NCBI GenBank assembly: GCA_900755995.1
Contig: CAAEIM010000029.1
Span: 1 to 11,290, forward strand
Direction of reading: 5' to 3'
Source of the DNA: Clostridia bacterium
GTDB lineage: Bacteria; Bacillota; Clostridia; Oscillospirales; Acutalibacteraceae
DNA: 11,290 nucleotides
Shown piece after piece: positions 1 to 6,809 of the stretch. The translations under genes and the position numbers were made by a program. Under the pieces are notes generated by a model. It was given only the letters and a program-made list of their open reading frames with translations, had not been told where the DNA came from and searched no databases. Position 1 is the first letter of the stretch, and each line of letters starts with the position of its first letter.

Positions 1-210
1 GCTTTCAATTTCACTTTTTATGCTCTGAGCAAGGATTGGTGAAAGATAATTAATGCACTTTTGCTGATGTAGATAACCGATATAGAAATTAACTGCCTGA
101 CAGACAAAATCACTTTTTGAAGTTGCATTTGCCGTATCAAGCATTTCTGTTATTTCTTCAACCATTGAAGGTTTCATCCAATAGGCATATTTCTTTTTAT
201 TTTCGCTCAT
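1..210 (-). CDS. Partial small ICE protein, ribbon-helix-helix or mobilisation-accessory type (3' end outside window)
   Basis: The reading frame starts at an ATG ending at 210, preceded by a GAGGTG ribosome site about 10 bases upstream. It stays open for 70 codons to the window edge, so the C-terminus is missing. The protein begins MSENKKKYAYWMKPSMVEE and continues with a helical stretch containing SKSDFVCQAVNFYIG. This pattern (a short basic start, one beta-like segment, then a helix with S-x-x-x-F/V-x-x-A) resembles CopG/MobC-like ribbon-helix-helix DNA-binding proteins. It lies downstream of an excisionase and a winged-helix gene on the same strand, a usual order in clostridial ICEs just before mobilisation genes. 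The frame is clear. The family assignment is inference, because the protein is truncated and no catalytic motif can be checked. Confidence 0.6.
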   Translation of the reverse strand, partial: MSENKKKYAYWMKPSMVEEITEMLDTANATSKSDFVCQAVNFYIGYLHQQKCINYLSPILAQSIKSEIES

Positions 211-349
211 TTTTGATAGACACCTCAAAATATTATTTTTGACTCCTTTGAAAATCCCATAACAGTCGGCTCTGCCGTCTGATGTGACTCCGTGGGGAGA
301 CGCCCCACTTTAACCTGCTTATAATAATTTCCTCGAAAAATCGGCTCAA
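211..349. other. Intergenic leader with GC-rich hairpin between two ICE genes
   Basis: This 139-base gap separates the winged-helix gene from the partial gene to its left. It is richer in G+C than its surroundings. It holds a perfect 6-bp inverted repeat (292-308), a weaker CGGC/GCCG pair (267-277) and two direct copies of TGACTCC (240-246 and 285-291). No U-rich tract follows the hairpin on the minus strand, so it is not a simple intrinsic terminator. It could be an operator, a leader structure for the 1-210 gene, or part of a transfer origin; the sequence alone does not decide. Confidence 0.4.
292..308. repeat. Perfect inverted repeat GTGGGG-N5-CCCCAC
   Basis: GTGGGG (292-297) and CCCCAC (303-308) are exact reverse complements around the 5-base loop AGACG. 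This strong GC stem stands out in an AT-rich region. It lies 82 bases upstream of the start of the minus-strand gene ending at 210. The bases CGCCCCACTTTA (301-312), which include its right arm, recur at 10898-10909. Confidence 0.75.
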
Positions 350-694
350 TTATGCGTTTCTCCACAACTGCTCACTGTGAAAGTAATCAATCGCTTCTGC
401 AATCGGACGAATAGTATATAGCAATGTACCGTTTCGTTTTCGTCCGTCTTTTGTAATTACCTCTGTTCTCTCGGTCGATATTAAATGCTTATCTTCAAGG
501 CTTTGAACATATTTTCTGACTGTGTTCTGACTCATTTTCAGAGCTTTCCCGATTGTTCGGTAGCTCGGATAGCACTGATATGTTTTTCTGTTTTCGCACC
601 TCAGAAGGTAACTGTACACAGCAATTTCTCCGGATGATAAGCCAATACAAAATATTTCATTCGGCAGAGTAAAGTAAAGATTTACGCTTTTCAA
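350..694 (-). CDS. Winged-helix DNA-binding protein of an ICE (HTH_36-like)
   Basis: This 114-residue protein probably binds DNA and controls replication, transfer or gene expression of the mobile element. After MKSVNLYFTLPNEIF it has a helical region LSSGEIAVYSYLL, then a helix-turn-helix (YRTIGKALKMSQNTVRKYV, about residues 45-63), a following helix QSLEDKHLIS and a beta wing rich in K/R with DGRKRNGTLLYT. This is the classic winged-helix plan of RepA/DnaD-like and ICE-encoded regulators. The start chosen is TTG at 692-694, because a perfect AGGAGG lies 6 bases upstream. A longer frame from an ATG at 724 has no good ribosome site and would overlap the excisionase by 34 bases. With the TTG start the overlap with the excisionase stop is four bases (TTGA), implying translational coupling. 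The fold call is solid; the exact role is inference. Confidence 0.8.
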   Translation of the reverse strand: MKSVNLYFTLPNEIFCIGLSSGEIAVYSYLLRCENRKTYQCYPSYRTIGKALKMSQNTVRKYVQSLEDKHLISTERTEVITKDGRKRNGTLLYTIRPIAEAIDYFHSEQLWRNA

Positions 695-900
695 ATACTT
701 CCTCCTGTGTTCTGCTCTACCCATTCACGAAACTTTTCCTTTGGCACGACAAGCCTTGAACCAATTTTCAGAACAGGAAATCCGTCTGTATGCATCAGCT
801 CATATCCGCTTGATGATGAGATACCCAGCACCTTTGAGACTATATTCGCATTTAAGAACAACGGTAGTTCATCATAGGATTTGTAATTTGATTCTTTCAT
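691..900 (-). CDS. Excisionase / AlpA-like MerR-type helix-turn-helix protein
   Basis: This 69-residue basic protein probably acts as an excisionase (directionality factor) or as a small transcription regulator of the element. After a short N-terminal stretch, the segment FLNANIVSKVLGISSSSGYE (residues 15-34) forms the MerR-like helix-turn-helix seen in Xis/AlpA (HTH_17) proteins. The family signature GFPVLKIGSRLVVPKEKF (residues 40-57), with a wing and a final helix REWVEQN, follows. The length fits the family. A GGAGGT ribosome site sits four bases before the ATG. The gene is first in a minus-strand operon with the coupled winged-helix gene and diverges from the DUF6076-type gene. The adjoining integrase that would confirm the excisionase role is not in the window. 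Confidence 0.85.
   Translation of the reverse strand: MKESNYKSYDELPLFLNANIVSKVLGISSSSGYELMHTDGFPVLKIGSRLVVPKEKFREWVEQNTGGSI
701..706 (-). promoter_or_regulatory. Ribosome site AGGAGG that fixes the TTG start
   Basis: The minus strand reads AGGAGG here, 6 bases before a TTG at 692-694. The site lies inside the 3' end of the excisionase gene. This places the winged-helix start at 694 rather than at the upstream ATG at 724. Confidence 0.75.
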
Positions 901-937
901 TTTTACCTCCGAAATAAATTGACAGAAAAAATAGAAG

Positions 938-957
938 TTGAATTCAATTTTTGAATT
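938..957. repeat. Nested palindromes, candidate operator
   Basis: TTGAATTCAA (938-947) is a perfect palindrome. Sharing its right part, AATTCAA (941-947) and TTGAATT (951-957) form a second perfect inverted repeat around TTT. The result is three half-sites of one motif packed in 20 bases. They lie just downstream of the predicted transcription start of the excisionase operon, where a repressor would block it. The winged-helix protein or the excisionase itself would be natural ligands, but that is inference. Confidence 0.5.
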
Positions 958-968
958 GTCTAATAAAT

Positions 969-997
969 ATTTTAGCAGAACCGTTGCGAAAACACAA
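969..997 (-). promoter_or_regulatory. Candidate sigma-A promoter of the excisionase operon
   Basis: On the minus strand, TTGTGT (997-992) and TAAAAT (974-969) are separated by 17 bases, with an extended -10 TG at 977-976. Transcription would start near 962, giving a leader of about 60 bases that contains the palindromes at 938-957. Confidence 0.5.
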
Positions 998-1012
998 TAG
1001 ATGTCTTATAAT
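984..1012 (+). promoter_or_regulatory. Sigma-A promoter of the DUF6076-type gene
   Basis: TTGCGA (984-989) and a perfect TATAAT (1007-1012) are spaced by exactly 17 bases. Transcription would start near 1019, about 49 bases before the ATG at 1068. The site overlaps the oppositely directed promoter at 969-997, so the two probably compete or share one regulator. Confidence 0.65.
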
Positions 1013-1067
1013 TAAATTACATTCTCTATTCTTGTTTCGTATTATCTATTTTCGGAGGATTTATCTT

Positions 1068-2240
1068 ATGGATTTCTACGCTTATTTCTGGAACAATGAA
1101 GTATATACTCAGGAGAAGTATAGGTTCAGTTCAAATGAGATTTTAACAAAATATCTGAACACAAACTATTTAAAGAAAATTGAAGAGCTTAATTTACTTT
1201 ATGAGCTTCGCACCCTGCAAGAAAAGATTAAACTTAAGGAAGATATGAGCTATGACAACATAGAAAAATACGATAAGTATGTAAAGAACGCTCAATATTA
1301 TTTTGATATGATAAACAAGTGGCTGCACAGACTTCCGCCTTATAATAAAATTCTAAAGTTTCCTTTGATAACCTTATCGGATTTACTAAACGGATTTGGT
1401 ATATTTTTTGAGGATGGATTAGATGATGATTATGACAATATAGATTGGAATACCGTAAACAAATACGGCAGTGGAGAGATTGATGAGAACGGACATTCGC
1501 ATTTTCATCTGCATTATTTTCAGCCGAAAATTGAATCGGACTGGAACAATTATGACATTGATTTACTTGAGGAGCTTAATCAACTGAACAAAATCATAGA
1601 AATCATTTTTAGTCGATACATTAGTTTTATTAAATCATATATTTCTATTCAAAAAGTATTTCGTCCGTTCGTAGAAAACTATCTGCACATGAAAGGAACA
1701 TTTCCAAGCGAACACGAAGTAGCAGAATATTTTTCTGGCTTTAATAAAAACAATTCAAAGAATTTTGAAAAGATTAACTGTCAGATGAAATCCTTTGGCT
1801 ATAAAGTGTTGAAGGATGAAAACAAAAAACCGATACTCTGTGAGCAAATTTTATTCTCCGACTTGCAGTCGTTCCTATTCTATGACTTTTTCAATGGAAT
1901 CAGGAACAACTATATCCCCAATAAGTGTAAGCACTGCGGCAAATTCTTTTTGATTCGTGGTGGCAAATATTTCAGCTACTGCGATAATCCGTTAAAGGAC
2001 GAGCCTGACAAAACCTGTCGAGATGTCGGCTCAAGACGGCACTATGACGACAAGTGCAAGAACGATCCCATCTGGCAGACCTACAACAGAACATACAAAG
2101 CACACTACGCACGCTATATGAAAAAGAAAATGACCATTTCCGAATTTGAGAAATGGTCACGGTTTGCATCAAGTTTGAGGGATAAGGCAATTGCAGGAGA
2201 GATTAAGTTTGAACAGTATTATGCAGACATACGGAAGTAA
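1068..2240 (+). CDS. DUF6076-type protein with four-cysteine zinc-binding motif
   Basis: This 390-residue protein has no established function. The start is ATG 1068, because GGAGG lies 9 bases upstream and a good promoter sits at 984-1012. An upstream in-frame TTG at 951 would begin before that promoter. The N-terminal two thirds are acidic and mostly helical with no recognisable catalytic motif, including a D/E-rich stretch and a histidine cluster HSHFHLHYF. The C-terminal third holds C287-x2-C290-x14-C305-x11-C317, a likely structural zinc site. It is followed by a basic helical tail with RRHYDDKC and HYARYMKKKM that could touch nucleic acid. The layout resembles CGNR-type zinc-finger proteins in logic, and I recognise the tail as DUF6076-like from memory. 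It is transcribed away from the excisionase operon and meets the 2TM-beta gene tail to tail. An ICE-linked regulator is possible but unproven. Confidence 0.7.
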   Translation: MDFYAYFWNNEVYTQEKYRFSSNEILTKYLNTNYLKKIEELNLLYELRTLQEKIKLKEDMSYDNIEKYDKYVKNAQYYFDMINKWLHRLPPYNKILKFPLITLSDLLNGFGIFFEDGLDDDYDNIDWNTVNKYGSGEIDENGHSHFHLHYFQPKIESDWNNYDIDLLEELNQLNKIIEIIFSRYISFIKSYISIQKVFRPFVENYLHMKGTFPSEHEVAEYFSGFNKNNSKNFEKINCQMKSFGYKVLKDENKKPILCEQILFSDLQSFLFYDFFNGIRNNYIPNKCKHCGKFFLIRGGKYFSYCDNPLKDEPDKTCRDVGSRRHYDDKCKNDPIWQTYNRTYKAHYARYMKKKMTISEFEKWSRFASSLRDKAIAGEIKFEQYYADIRK

Positions 2241-2288
2241 CTTATCTTTGTTTACTGCTATGCAGATTTTGAATATGTAACAATATCG

Positions 2289-3101
2289 TTAATTATGTGT
2301 TCTTTTGAGTTTTTCAATACTCTTCTTTAGTTGTAAAACATATGGATGATTCTGGAACTGATCCTGATTATGAAGTCTTGACAGTTTATTATAATCAATG
2401 GAGCCATTAGAATTATTTCTTAAATAAGTCATAAGTTCCTTGTCTGCTCTAAAGAGAAATAAGTCTCCCATCTTATCATCAACTACAATATCTCCTTTTT
2501 TAACGGTATCTTTAAATAAACCTTTCATAGATGTAGTTAATTGTCCTCGTTTGGCGTCATCAATTTCTAAAGAATGTATTCCGTCTTTTGTATCCTGGCT
2601 ACCAGCACTACCAGCACGATAAAAGCCGATAAGATCTGTATATCTTACATTACGATCTTTAATCTTACCAAATAAATATCTCCATTTGGTTTCACGCCAA
2701 GTGTCATAATCTAAACCATCCGGGTATATATTATGTCCATCAGCTTCAATATCATGAAAATTTTGCTTAAATTTCACAGTACCTATTCTTATTTCATCTT
2801 TCACATGGGTATGAAGCCATATTCCTTTTATCCATATATTTTTATTACAACGAATCCAATGTTTAATATATATAAACTCTACTATTTTATAAATTACGAT
2901 ATAAGACGATGAAAAAACTAAAGAATGTACGACAACTTGGAGAACTATTCTTAAGAAGATATCTTTAACCATATTGAAATTAAATATATCCACACAATTT
3001 ATAACAACCAGAATATATACTTCCAAAAGAAAAGCAAAAATTGATATCGTTATCTTTGAAATGTTTTTATATTCTGTGTTCGCTGATCCTATCTTATCCA
3101 A
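2289..3101 (-). CDS. Two-TM plus beta-rich domain membrane protein, 2TM-beta (Cap15-like) effector candidate
   Basis: This 270-residue protein has two hydrophobic helices (about residues 16-37 and 51-77), then a basic stretch and a soluble domain (about 90-225). The domain starts with IKGIWLHTHV and IRIGTVKFKQNFHDIEADG, continues with a W-x4-W pair (W135, W140) and alternating strands, and ends in a charged helical tail. Two helices followed by a lipocalin-like G-x-W barrel is the layout of S-2TM-beta/Cap15 proteins. In CBASS these bind a cyclic nucleotide and disrupt the inner membrane; in Panoptes a related effector is held off by the nucleotide. The match is by architecture and pattern, not by alignment. 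The gene starts at a TTG ending at 3101 with a poor ribosome site, 20 bases after the phosphatase gene, suggesting cotranslation. No cyclase partner is visible. It could instead be an unrelated 2-TM protein. Confidence 0.6.
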   Translation of the reverse strand: MDKIGSANTEYKNISKITISIFAFLLEVYILVVINCVDIFNFNMVKDIFLRIVLQVVVHSLVFSSSYIVIYKIVEFIYIKHWIRCNKNIWIKGIWLHTHVKDEIRIGTVKFKQNFHDIEADGHNIYPDGLDYDTWRETKWRYLFGKIKDRNVRYTDLIGFYRAGSAGSQDTKDGIHSLEIDDAKRGQLTTSMKGLFKDTVKKGDIVVDDKMGDLFLFRADKELMTYLRNNSNGSIDYNKLSRLHNQDQFQNHPYVLQLKKSIEKLKRTHN

Positions 3102-3121
3102 TTATATCACATCCAAAACAA

Positions 3122-3880
3122 TTAATTTTGATTTATTGTTCCTATTAAAAAGTTTTGAATAACACCGTTACTAGCAATTACTGAACTTTGTTTAGCAAAT
3201 TGTACTGGGTTACCGAAATAGTCTGTGATTATTCCACCGGCTTCCTCAAGAATTAATGAGCCTGCTGCAATATCCCATGGTTTCAGTATCCTTTCAAAAT
3301 AACCATCTATTCTTCCTGAAGCTATATAACATAAATCAAGTGCAGAAGAACAAATTCTACGCACATCGACGCATTGTTCAAAAATCTTTTTAACAAGATT
3401 AAAATTTTCTTCTGTAAATTCCTTATGAGTCGACCCTGCGCCAAACTCTATAAGACTTTCATCAATATTTCTTGTACTTACTTTAAGTCTTTTCTTATGG
3501 TTAAGAAAAGCACCTTTGCCTCTTTCTGCAGTAAAAATTTCTTCAGTGAACGGATTATAAACAATACCATATACAACTTCGCCATCAAGATAATGTCCAA
3601 GTGAAACTGAACTTAAATTATATCCATAAATGAGATTAGTAGTTCCATCTATAGGATCTAATATCCAACAATTATCTTGCAAATTTCCTTCTTCCTCTTC
3701 AGAAAAAAATCCGACAGTAGGATCAATCTCTTTAAGCTTAGTTTTAAGGAAATCACTAATAGCAATATCTATATCCGTAACAAAATCATTTTTTGCCTTA
3801 ATGCTAACAGAAAGCGTTGTTTTATCAAGGATAATTTTTTTTGTATCTAAAACAAGTGATTCAACCGATTTGTAATTCAT
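3122..3880 (-). CDS. Inositol-monophosphatase-family phosphatase
   Basis: This 252-residue, full-length member of the Mg2+-dependent, Li+-sensitive IMPase/FBPase superfamily hydrolyses a phosphate monoester. Relatives act on inositol phosphates, on 3'-phosphoadenosine 5'-phosphate (CysQ), on fructose bisphosphate or on NADP. All metal-site motifs are present: K29-x-D32 with VTDID, the acidic run E61-E64 after GFF, DPIDGT at 75-80, and PWDIAAG at 201-207 with W202-D203. The C-terminal signature SSALDLCYIASGRIDGYFE is typical, with C177-S-S in place of the usual G-S-A. No signal peptide is seen, so it is cytosolic. An AAAGG ribosome site precedes the ATG by about 10 bases, and a well-formed promoter lies just upstream. 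It is the first gene of a pair with the 2TM-beta protein. The substrate cannot be read from the sequence. The neighbours suggest a nucleotide-type substrate, which is inference. Confidence 0.9.
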   Translation of the reverse strand: MNYKSVESLVLDTKKIILDKTTLSVSIKAKNDFVTDIDIAISDFLKTKLKEIDPTVGFFSEEEEGNLQDNCWILDPIDGTTNLIYGYNLSSVSLGHYLDGEVVYGIVYNPFTEEIFTAERGKGAFLNHKKRLKVSTRNIDESLIEFGAGSTHKEFTEENFNLVKKIFEQCVDVRRICSSALDLCYIASGRIDGYFERILKPWDIAAGSLILEEAGGIITDYFGNPVQFAKQSSVIASNGVIQNFLIGTINQN

Positions 3881-3903
3881 AATAACACTACCTTTCTAAA
3901 ATT

Positions 3904-3932
3904 ATTGTATCACAACTTTTTATGCTAAGCAA
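3904..3932 (-). promoter_or_regulatory. Promoter of the phosphatase / 2TM-beta pair
   Basis: On the minus strand, TTGCTT (3932-3927) and TACAAT (3909-3904) are spaced by exactly 17 bases, and TG one base before the -10 makes it an extended -10. The predicted start is near 3897, giving a leader of under 20 bases before the ATG at 3880. This makes the two-gene unit separately expressed from the dNTPase upstream. Confidence 0.65.
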
Positions 3933-4131
3933 TATAACAATCTATAATTATGGAGTGCAATTAACTTTTGATAGTTATACAAAAGCACTAAATTACAAAT
4001 TCTTAAAACCACTTATGATTTATATGACTGTCTTTATATGATTATTATCCTTACTAAAGTAAAAAAATCATAAAATATATGCAAACTAAATTTAGGTTAT
4101 CCCAACAATTAAATTCAGGATAAAAATTATG
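3933..4131. other. AT-rich intergenic region without a recognised gene
   Basis: Very AT-rich sequence lies between the dNTPase stop and the promoter of the phosphatase gene. I see no ORF with a ribosome site, no RNA gene and no hairpin followed by a U-tract on the minus strand. It holds only short palindromes such as CTAAATTTAG and TTACTAAAGTAA. The length suggests the dNTPase transcript may end here, but no terminator can be named. Confidence 0.5.
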
Positions 4132-5892
4132 TTATAAAGATTTACATATTTTATTATATTCTATAATTGCATATGAATCTGTCATACCTGAAATATAATC
4201 ACATATATCTCTGATTAATATTTTTTGTTTTAATTTGTACTCTTTATCAATCGCCTTAAAAATGCAATCAAATTCTTTTCTTACAGCATTTGGACTTCCT
4301 TCAACTAAATCAACAACATTGTCGATTCCCTGATATTTAATAAAATCATTATATATCTTTCTTTTAGTGCCATTATGCAATAATTTTGGATTATTATAGT
4401 ATGCGTTAAACAAAGATTCTATAATAACAGATGAATTTTGATCCGAAACTGAAATTTCAGTGCTACCAAGCACCTTGTTGTTCAAGAGTTTTTCAAGATA
4501 ATTGCAAATTAATTCGCCTTTATCTGAAAATACAATTAGCTCATCATTTATAATGTGGCTATCATTAAAGTTTTCTTCATTTTTGTCTAAATATTTACTA
4601 ATGTTTTCCTTTGAAGCACTAATTACATCTTTTATAAAATACTTAACAATAGTTGAGGAAATCTGAAAAGCAAATAATTCATTATCATCAGAAATTATTT
4701 TATCATCACACTCAACTTTTCTTTTCTCTATAGCCTGAATTTCTTTAGCTAATTCTTCAAATTTACTTAATTTCAAATACGAAAGAAATTCATCAAAAGA
4801 TAAAAGGTTTGAAATAAATGCATCGTCTATATCATGGCTTCTTTGAGCAATTTCATCAGCTATTCCGACTATTTGTCCTTCTATTGTTACGGAATATGGT
4901 ATATTAACATGCAGATATTCAATAAGCTCATCATCATTCACAAATTCAGAAACATCAATATCTTTTTTCTGACTCGTATGTTTAAACATACCTTCCATAA
5001 CTTGATAAGACAAATCTAACCCATCTATCTCATAATAGTCTTTTTCCAGCATTGATACAACGCGAAGGCCTTGATAATTATGTTTAAATCCGCCAACCTC
5101 AGGAAAACTCTTTTTCAATATATTATTTAGAGTCCTTTCGCCTATATGACCGAAAGGAGTATGCCCCAAGTCATGAGAAATAGCTATTGCTTCTGTCAAT
5201 GCCTGATTGCAATTCAATGCATTGCATATACTTCTCGCTATTTGACAAACAATCATTGTATGAGTCATACGTGTACGGTAATGATCGCCTTTAGAAGCTG
5301 AGAAAACTTGCGTTTTGTCTACAATTCGTCTGAAAGATTTTGAATAAATAATTCTATCATAATCTCTTTGATACTCGCTTCGTCCATCTGAAGTCGGTTC
5401 TTTTAAGTCATATTGTCTTTTACAATATTCATTTTTCTGTGCAAGTTTGTGCAATGTATTTTCGTTTTTATTACTTTTGTAAATTCTATGCTTTTTTGTA
5501 TATTCATAACCCATAGTTTCTAATGGCACAAATTGTTCAAATAATTTGTACGAAGATTCTGCGGTAATATATTTTTCTTCAAAATCTACATTAATATCTA
5601 AAAAAATTGAATCACAAGCATTCATGATTACAACAGGTGATGAAGAAGAATACAACGATTTACATTTCAAGTATTTTCCTTTACTATCGCTACAACAATC
5701 ACATTTACACCAGTGTAATTCGTTTATATCTTTATCATCACAGTAAAGAATTAAACTTCTATTAATATCGTCATAATCAGATCCTTTCAAACCAAAATAT
5801 TTGAAAGAACCGTCATATAACTTTTCCTTAGCTTTAACATGAATTGTAGTTCCCTCTCTAATTTTAATTAATACGAATTTATACTCTTCCAT
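4132..5892 (-). CDS. dGTPase-like dNTP triphosphohydrolase (HD domain) with extra N-terminal module
   Basis: This 586-residue protein is expected to cleave a dNTP to the deoxynucleoside and triphosphate. The HD core starts near residue 155 and has the family motifs in order: DYDRIIYSKSFRRIVDKTQV (178-197), RTRMTHT with H211, ISHDLGHTPFGHIGE with H240-D241 and H244/H249, FKHNYQGLRV, and EGQIVGIADEIAQRSHDIDD with D346. The four metal ligands (H211, H240, D241, D346) are intact, so it is probably active. The C-terminal 200 residues are charged and helical. The first 150 residues are not part of the usual dGTPase and include a cysteine cluster (C62, C64, C66, C67, C77), possibly metal-binding. 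An AAGGAT ribosome site precedes the ATG. It follows the ABC ATPase gene by 38 bases with no clear promoter. Bacterial dGTPases can be housekeeping or can starve phages of dNTPs; the fused module and setting make the latter worth testing. Confidence 0.85.
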   Translation of the reverse strand: MEEYKFVLIKIREGTTIHVKAKEKLYDGSFKYFGLKGSDYDDINRSLILYCDDKDINELHWCKCDCCSDSKGKYLKCKSLYSSSSPVVIMNACDSIFLDINVDFEEKYITAESSYKLFEQFVPLETMGYEYTKKHRIYKSNKNENTLHKLAQKNEYCKRQYDLKEPTSDGRSEYQRDYDRIIYSKSFRRIVDKTQVFSASKGDHYRTRMTHTMIVCQIARSICNALNCNQALTEAIAISHDLGHTPFGHIGERTLNNILKKSFPEVGGFKHNYQGLRVVSMLEKDYYEIDGLDLSYQVMEGMFKHTSQKKDIDVSEFVNDDELIEYLHVNIPYSVTIEGQIVGIADEIAQRSHDIDDAFISNLLSFDEFLSYLKLSKFEELAKEIQAIEKRKVECDDKIISDDNELFAFQISSTIVKYFIKDVISASKENISKYLDKNEENFNDSHIINDELIVFSDKGELICNYLEKLLNNKVLGSTEISVSDQNSSVIIESLFNAYYNNPKLLHNGTKRKIYNDFIKYQGIDNVVDLVEGSPNAVRKEFDCIFKAIDKEYKLKQKILIRDICDYISGMTDSYAIIEYNKICKSL

Positions 5893-5930
5893 ATTTACCC
5901 AATCCTTCTTTGTATTTTAGACAATTAAAT

Positions 5931-6809
5931 TTACTTTCCATTCTCAAAAACATATAGATACAAATCCTCAAGAGTAGGCTTGACCTGATTCATTTTGCAA
6001 TTCTCCGGAGGATTGTCGGTTACAAGTCGGACGATGATTCTATCATCGTTATGATAAAGGTTTGAAACACGATAATTATCCTGAAAATATTTCAGCTTTT
6101 CCTTTTCAATTTCCATCTCAAACACCTTATTTTCAATCTCTTTTGTAAGGTTATTGCAGGCATCGTGTGACACAAGCTGACCGCCTTTGAGTAAAACAAT
6201 TTCCTTTGCGATGAACTCAATGTCTGACACAACGTGTGTTGAGATTAATACTATTTTATCCTCTGCAATCTCGCTTATAAAGTTGCGTATTTTTATTCTC
6301 TCTTTGGGGTCAAGTCCTGCTGTCGGTTCGTCAAGAATTAATATTTTAGGCTCATTGAGCAGAGCCTGTGCAATCAATGCACGCTGTTTCATACCGCCCG
6401 AAAATGCGCCTAACTTTTTATGTGCTGCATCTGTTAGATTTACTGTTTCAAGAAGCTGAGAGATTTTCTTTTTTGCCTCTTTCTTTTTAAGTCCCTTTAA
6501 TGCAGCCATATACCACAGAAAGCGATTGAGAGTAAAATCATCATATAATCCCTGTTGCTGCGGCATATAGCCAAGGACAGAACGATAGTTCTTACCAAGC
6601 TTTTTTATATTCTCGCCGTCATAAAGAACATCTCCGCTGTCTGCATTAAGATTGTCAGTGATAATATTCATAAGCGTTGACTTTCCTGCACCGTTCGGTC
6701 CTAAGAGACCGTACACTCCGGGAGTAAGAACAACATTAAAATTATCAAGAGCCTTTACTGCTCCTTTTTTGTAGGTTTTGCTTATATTTCTAATTTCTAA
6801 TGTTGACAT
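5931..6809 (-). CDS. ABC transporter ATP-binding protein
   Basis: This 292-residue cytosolic ATPase powers the ABC-2 permease encoded just upstream. Its motifs are Walker A GPNGAGKST (37-45), Q-loop YMPQQ (Q84), signature FSGGMKQR (136-143, F and M in place of the consensus LSGGQ), Walker B ILILDEPTAGLD with catalytic E161, and H-loop STH (H192). The C-terminal 90 residues form the accessory domain common in drug and bacteriocin exporters of this class. The start is the ATG at 6809, because GGAGGA lies 7 bases upstream. A longer frame from GTG 6824 starts within that ribosome site. With this start the gene overlaps the permease stop by 13 bases, indicating translational coupling and a fixed complex. 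It is the last gene of the cassette, and the dNTPase follows after 38 bases. The transported substrate is not determined. Confidence 0.95.
   Translation of the reverse strand: MSTLEIRNISKTYKKGAVKALDNFNVVLTPGVYGLLGPNGAGKSTLMNIITDNLNADSGDVLYDGENIKKLGKNYRSVLGYMPQQQGLYDDFTLNRFLWYMAALKGLKKKEAKKKISQLLETVNLTDAAHKKLGAFSGGMKQRALIAQALLNEPKILILDEPTAGLDPKERIKIRNFISEIAEDKIVLISTHVVSDIEFIAKEIVLLKGGQLVSHDACNNLTKEIENKVFEMEIEKEKLKYFQDNYRVSNLYHNDDRIIVRLVTDNPPENCKMNQVKPTLEDLYLYVFENGK

Noticed and set aside
1972..2190. Minus-strand 72-codon frame
   Set aside because: It lies entirely inside the zinc-motif end of the DUF6076-type gene in a more GC-rich stretch. Its Ser/Cys/Arg-rich composition is typical of an antisense shadow.
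2255..2265. CTGC-TAT-GCAG hairpin between the convergent genes as a terminator
   Set aside because: The stem is only four base pairs and is followed by a mixed ATTTTGA rather than a U-tract, too weak to call.
3099..3114. TGATATAAT before the 2TM-beta gene as its own promoter
   Set aside because: It is a good extended -10 by sequence but has no -35. The transcript would start at or after the TTG start codon, and a later start would delete the first membrane helix.
2289..5892. Complete CBASS or Panoptes system
   Set aside because: No CD-NTase or mCpol-type cyclase motif was found in any gene, and the dNTPase N-terminal module shows none. Only an effector-like architecture is present.
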